From: an alpha proteobacterium SCGC AAA536-G10
GTDB taxonomy: Bacteria > Pseudomonadota > Alphaproteobacteria > Puniceispirillales > Marisalimonadaceae
Length of the DNA stretch: 64,000 bases
Reading direction: 5' to 3'
NCBI GenBank assembly: GCA_000384615.1
Contig: ARQU01000001.1
Location: 62,001-126,000 of the forward strand
Shown: in pieces, positions 61,853 through 64,000 of the stretch
How positions within the stretch are numbered: the first letter of the stretch is position 1
Layout: every line of letters starts with the position of its first letter
Position numbers and translations under genes: made by a program
The notes under the pieces: generated by a model
Told to the model about the DNA's origin: nothing
The model's database searches: none
What the model saw: the letters and a program-made list of their open reading frames with translations, nothing else

Positions 61853-62364
61853 TGAAATCAATAAATATTACACCAAATCTTGTTACTAGTATTATAAGTA
61901 TTATATCTGGAATTTTTATTTTTCTTAAAATACCTACAGAAGTGGAAAAGCCATTATTGCTTTTTGGTCAATCATCTTCTGAAATAGATCCAAAGATTGT
62001 TCCTGCTATTATATCTTTCATGTTTTTTATATTTGGTTTGTATACTCTATTCTTTGAAAGAGAGGATAAAAGTATAAATGTTTGGCCTTCATTTTCAAAA
62101 GAAATGCTTTTAAATGTTTTAGTTACAATTATTTTTTTATTTGGTTATTCATTAACATTTGAGTCCTTAGGATTTGTTCTATCTAGTTTTCTTCTCATTT
62201 TCTTTTTGAGCAATTACATGGGAAATGTAAATTTAAAATTTGTGACTTTGATTGCATTTATTTTTCCTATTACTGTTTTTTTTATTTTCGTCAACATAAT
62301 GCATGTTTTTTTACCAGCCTTTCCCTTTTTGGAAATGCGGATTGGTAATTTTTTAATAATGTAA
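61852..62364 (+). CDS. Tripartite tricarboxylate transporter TctB family small membrane protein
   Basis: Four predicted TM segments; directly upstream of tctA. Confidence 0.85.
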   Translation: MKSINITPNLVTSIISIISGIFIFLKIPTEVEKPLLLFGQSSSEIDPKIVPAIISFMFFIFGLYTLFFEREDKSINVWPSFSKEMLLNVLVTIIFLFGYSLTFESLGFVLSSFLLIFFLSNYMGNVNLKFVTLIAFIFPITVFFIFVNIMHVFLPAFPFLEMRIGNFLIM

Positions 62365-62373
62365 GGTGAATAT

Positions 62374-63912
62374 ATGTTAGAAAGTTTTTTTAATTCTTTT
62401 CCTTTACTTTTAGGAAGTGGTAATTTTCTAACAATTATTTCTGTAATAGCTTTAGGTCTTTTAATTGGTTTGTTTGTTGGTGCATTACCTGGATTAACTA
62501 CCTTAATGGCAATGGCTATTGTACTTCCTATATCATTTTTTATGGATCCTTTGGTTGGGATCCCTTTTTTGATTGGTGTATACAAAGGAGGAATTTTTGG
62601 AGGTTCTATTCCGGCAATCCTAGTTTCATTACCTGGAACGGGCGCATCAGTGGCAACTACCTTCGATGGACCACCCTTAACAAAAATGGGAAAAGGCAGA
62701 AAAGCACTTGAAACTGCATTATTTTCCTCTGTAATAGCTGATTTTTCAAGTGATATTGTTACTATTCTTCTTATTGGACCTATAGCTTTAGTCGCATTAT
62801 TAATAGGACCCCCTGAGTTAGCAGCTATATTATTTTTAAGTATTTTAATTATTTCTTCTACATCAAGTGGAAGTGTAGGAAAAAATATGATTATGTTAGC
62901 TGCAGGACTATTCATAGCTATGATTGGTCAAGACCCAATAGCGGCATTATCAAGATTTACGTTTGATGTTTTTGAACTTAGAGCTGGTGTTCCTTTATTA
63001 CCAATGCTTATAGGATTATTTGCTGTTCCAGAGATTTTAATAAATATTGAAACTAAAGCCAAAGAATTTGTAAAAACAAAACTAAATTTAAAAAAAGAAG
63101 AAAAATTAACTTGGGAAGAATTTTTAAAGTTAAGAAAAACAATCCTCAGAAGTACTGTCATAGGAACAACCATTGGTATGATTCCTGGAGTTGGTCAGGT
63201 TGTTGCAGCTTTTGTAGGATACGCGGCAGCAAAAAATTCTTCAAAAACACCTGAAAAATTCGGAAAAGGAGAATTAGAGGGAATTGCAGCACCAGAAGCT
63301 GCAAATAATGCTGTAAACGGCCCCACTCTTGTTCCACTGTTAACACTAGGAATACCAGGAGATAATATCACTGCTATTTTACTTGGAGCCTTTATTGCAC
63401 ATGGCTTAAGGCCTGGACCAGAACTAATGTCAGAGCAAGGAAGTATAGTTTTTGCAATTTTATTATGTATGTTAATTGCTAATATTCTATTTTTGATTTT
63501 AGGTTATTTTACAATGCCATTATTTTCAAAAGTAGTAACAATAAAAAAGTCTTATTTAATTCCTTTAACAATCATTTTTGCATTTGCAGGGTCATTTGTA
63601 TTTAGACATAATCCTGCTGACTTATATTTTTTGTTATTTTTTGGAATTTTTGGTTATATATTAAAAAAACTTCAATTTGACGTAACACCTTTAGTTATGG
63701 CTTTTATTTTAGCCCCATCTTTAGAATATGCATTTGGCCAAACATTAAGTTTAGGCGATGACAATGTTTTAATGTATTTACTCTCTGAAAGACCAATAGC
63801 TGCTCTTATTATTGTGTCTACTCCAGTAATAACTTGGAAACTTTTTCAGAGAAGTAAAAAGTTGCGTGACGTCGCAACTTCACTTACCTCATCGCAGGTA
63901 AAATCAAGTTAA
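62374..63912 (+). CDS. Tripartite tricarboxylate transporter TctA family large membrane protein
   Basis: GLLIGLFVGALPGLTTLMAMAIVLP, GGSIPAILVSLPGTGASVATTFDG, IGTTIGMIPGVGQVVAAFVGYAAAK. Confidence 0.95.
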   Translation: MLESFFNSFPLLLGSGNFLTIISVIALGLLIGLFVGALPGLTTLMAMAIVLPISFFMDPLVGIPFLIGVYKGGIFGGSIPAILVSLPGTGASVATTFDGPPLTKMGKGRKALETALFSSVIADFSSDIVTILLIGPIALVALLIGPPELAAILFLSILIISSTSSGSVGKNMIMLAAGLFIAMIGQDPIAALSRFTFDVFELRAGVPLLPMLIGLFAVPEILINIETKAKEFVKTKLNLKKEEKLTWEEFLKLRKTILRSTVIGTTIGMIPGVGQVVAAFVGYAAAKNSSKTPEKFGKGELEGIAAPEAANNAVNGPTLVPLLTLGIPGDNITAILLGAFIAHGLRPGPELMSEQGSIVFAILLCMLIANILFLILGYFTMPLFSKVVTIKKSYLIPLTIIFAFAGSFVFRHNPADLYFLLFFGIFGYILKKLQFDVTPLVMAFILAPSLEYAFGQTLSLGDDNVLMYLLSERPIAALIIVSTPVITWKLFQRSKKLRDVATSLTSSQVKSS

Positions 63913-63936
63913 TTTCTCATTTGAAAGGAGGAAAAA

Positions 63937-64000
63937 ATGAATAATTTATTAAAAACTCTTATAGCTATATTGGCTATTATTAACTTTTCGTGGATAGCAA
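63937..64000 (+). CDS. Probable TctC (Bug-type) substrate-binding protein, N-terminus only (cut by window end)
   Basis: AAAGGAGG SD at ~63924 then ATG: MNNLLKTLIAILAIINFSWIA, signal-peptide-like; position after tctA. Confidence 0.6.
   Translation, partial: MNNLLKTLIAILAIINFSWIA

Noticed and set aside
62214-62915. 233-aa minus-strand ORF over tctB/tctA
   Set aside because: Antisense shadow of a strongly supported TctA frame; low-complexity Ile/Pro/Lys composition and no recognised domain.
1-64000. CRISPR arrays, rRNA operons, complete transposase genes
   Set aside because: Looked for regularly spaced repeats, rRNA-like blocks and DDE/HUH transposase motifs; none found.

Overview
AT-rich alphaproteobacterial chromosome segment, probably from a marine lineage with a streamlined genome; the lineage is inferred from gene content and order. 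About 1-37.5 kb is conserved core: ihfA end, merR, ppiD-like, tpiA-secG-pyrG-kdsA-eno-ftsB, pdhA-pdhB-pdhC-lpd-lipA, ratA-like, pncC/pgpA/ispDF, ntrB-ntrC-ntrY-ntrX-trkA, dat-like, hflX, mazG, recG, sdhE, mfd. About 37.5-48.8 kb is an accessory zone. It holds an SxtJ / DUF5989 / carbamoyltransferase / SGNH-hydrolase cassette, a phage-primase remnant, a GC-rich HGGxSTGP-type gene, a truncated COG0701 permease, and a roughly 4.9 kb integrated element ending at tRNA-Ser(TGA). That element carries an epoxide hydrolase and a divergent carboxyltransferase-like protein lacking a biotin domain, flanked by ~125-bp direct repeats, plus two integrase remnants. Five exact 7-nt direct doublets, all with a 12-nt period, lie in this zone, two of them identical and near the two ends of the element. 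About 49-57 kb returns to core (mltB, rlpA, dacA, tmk, holB, metG, tatD, MBL hydrolase). About 57-64 kb is a catabolic/transport cluster: two paralogous COG2159 amidohydrolases flanking a frameshifted luciferase-like monooxygenase, a Gfo/Idh/MocA oxidoreductase and TctB-TctA-TctC. No CRISPR array or rRNA was seen. All family names come from recognising motifs by eye; no database search was run.
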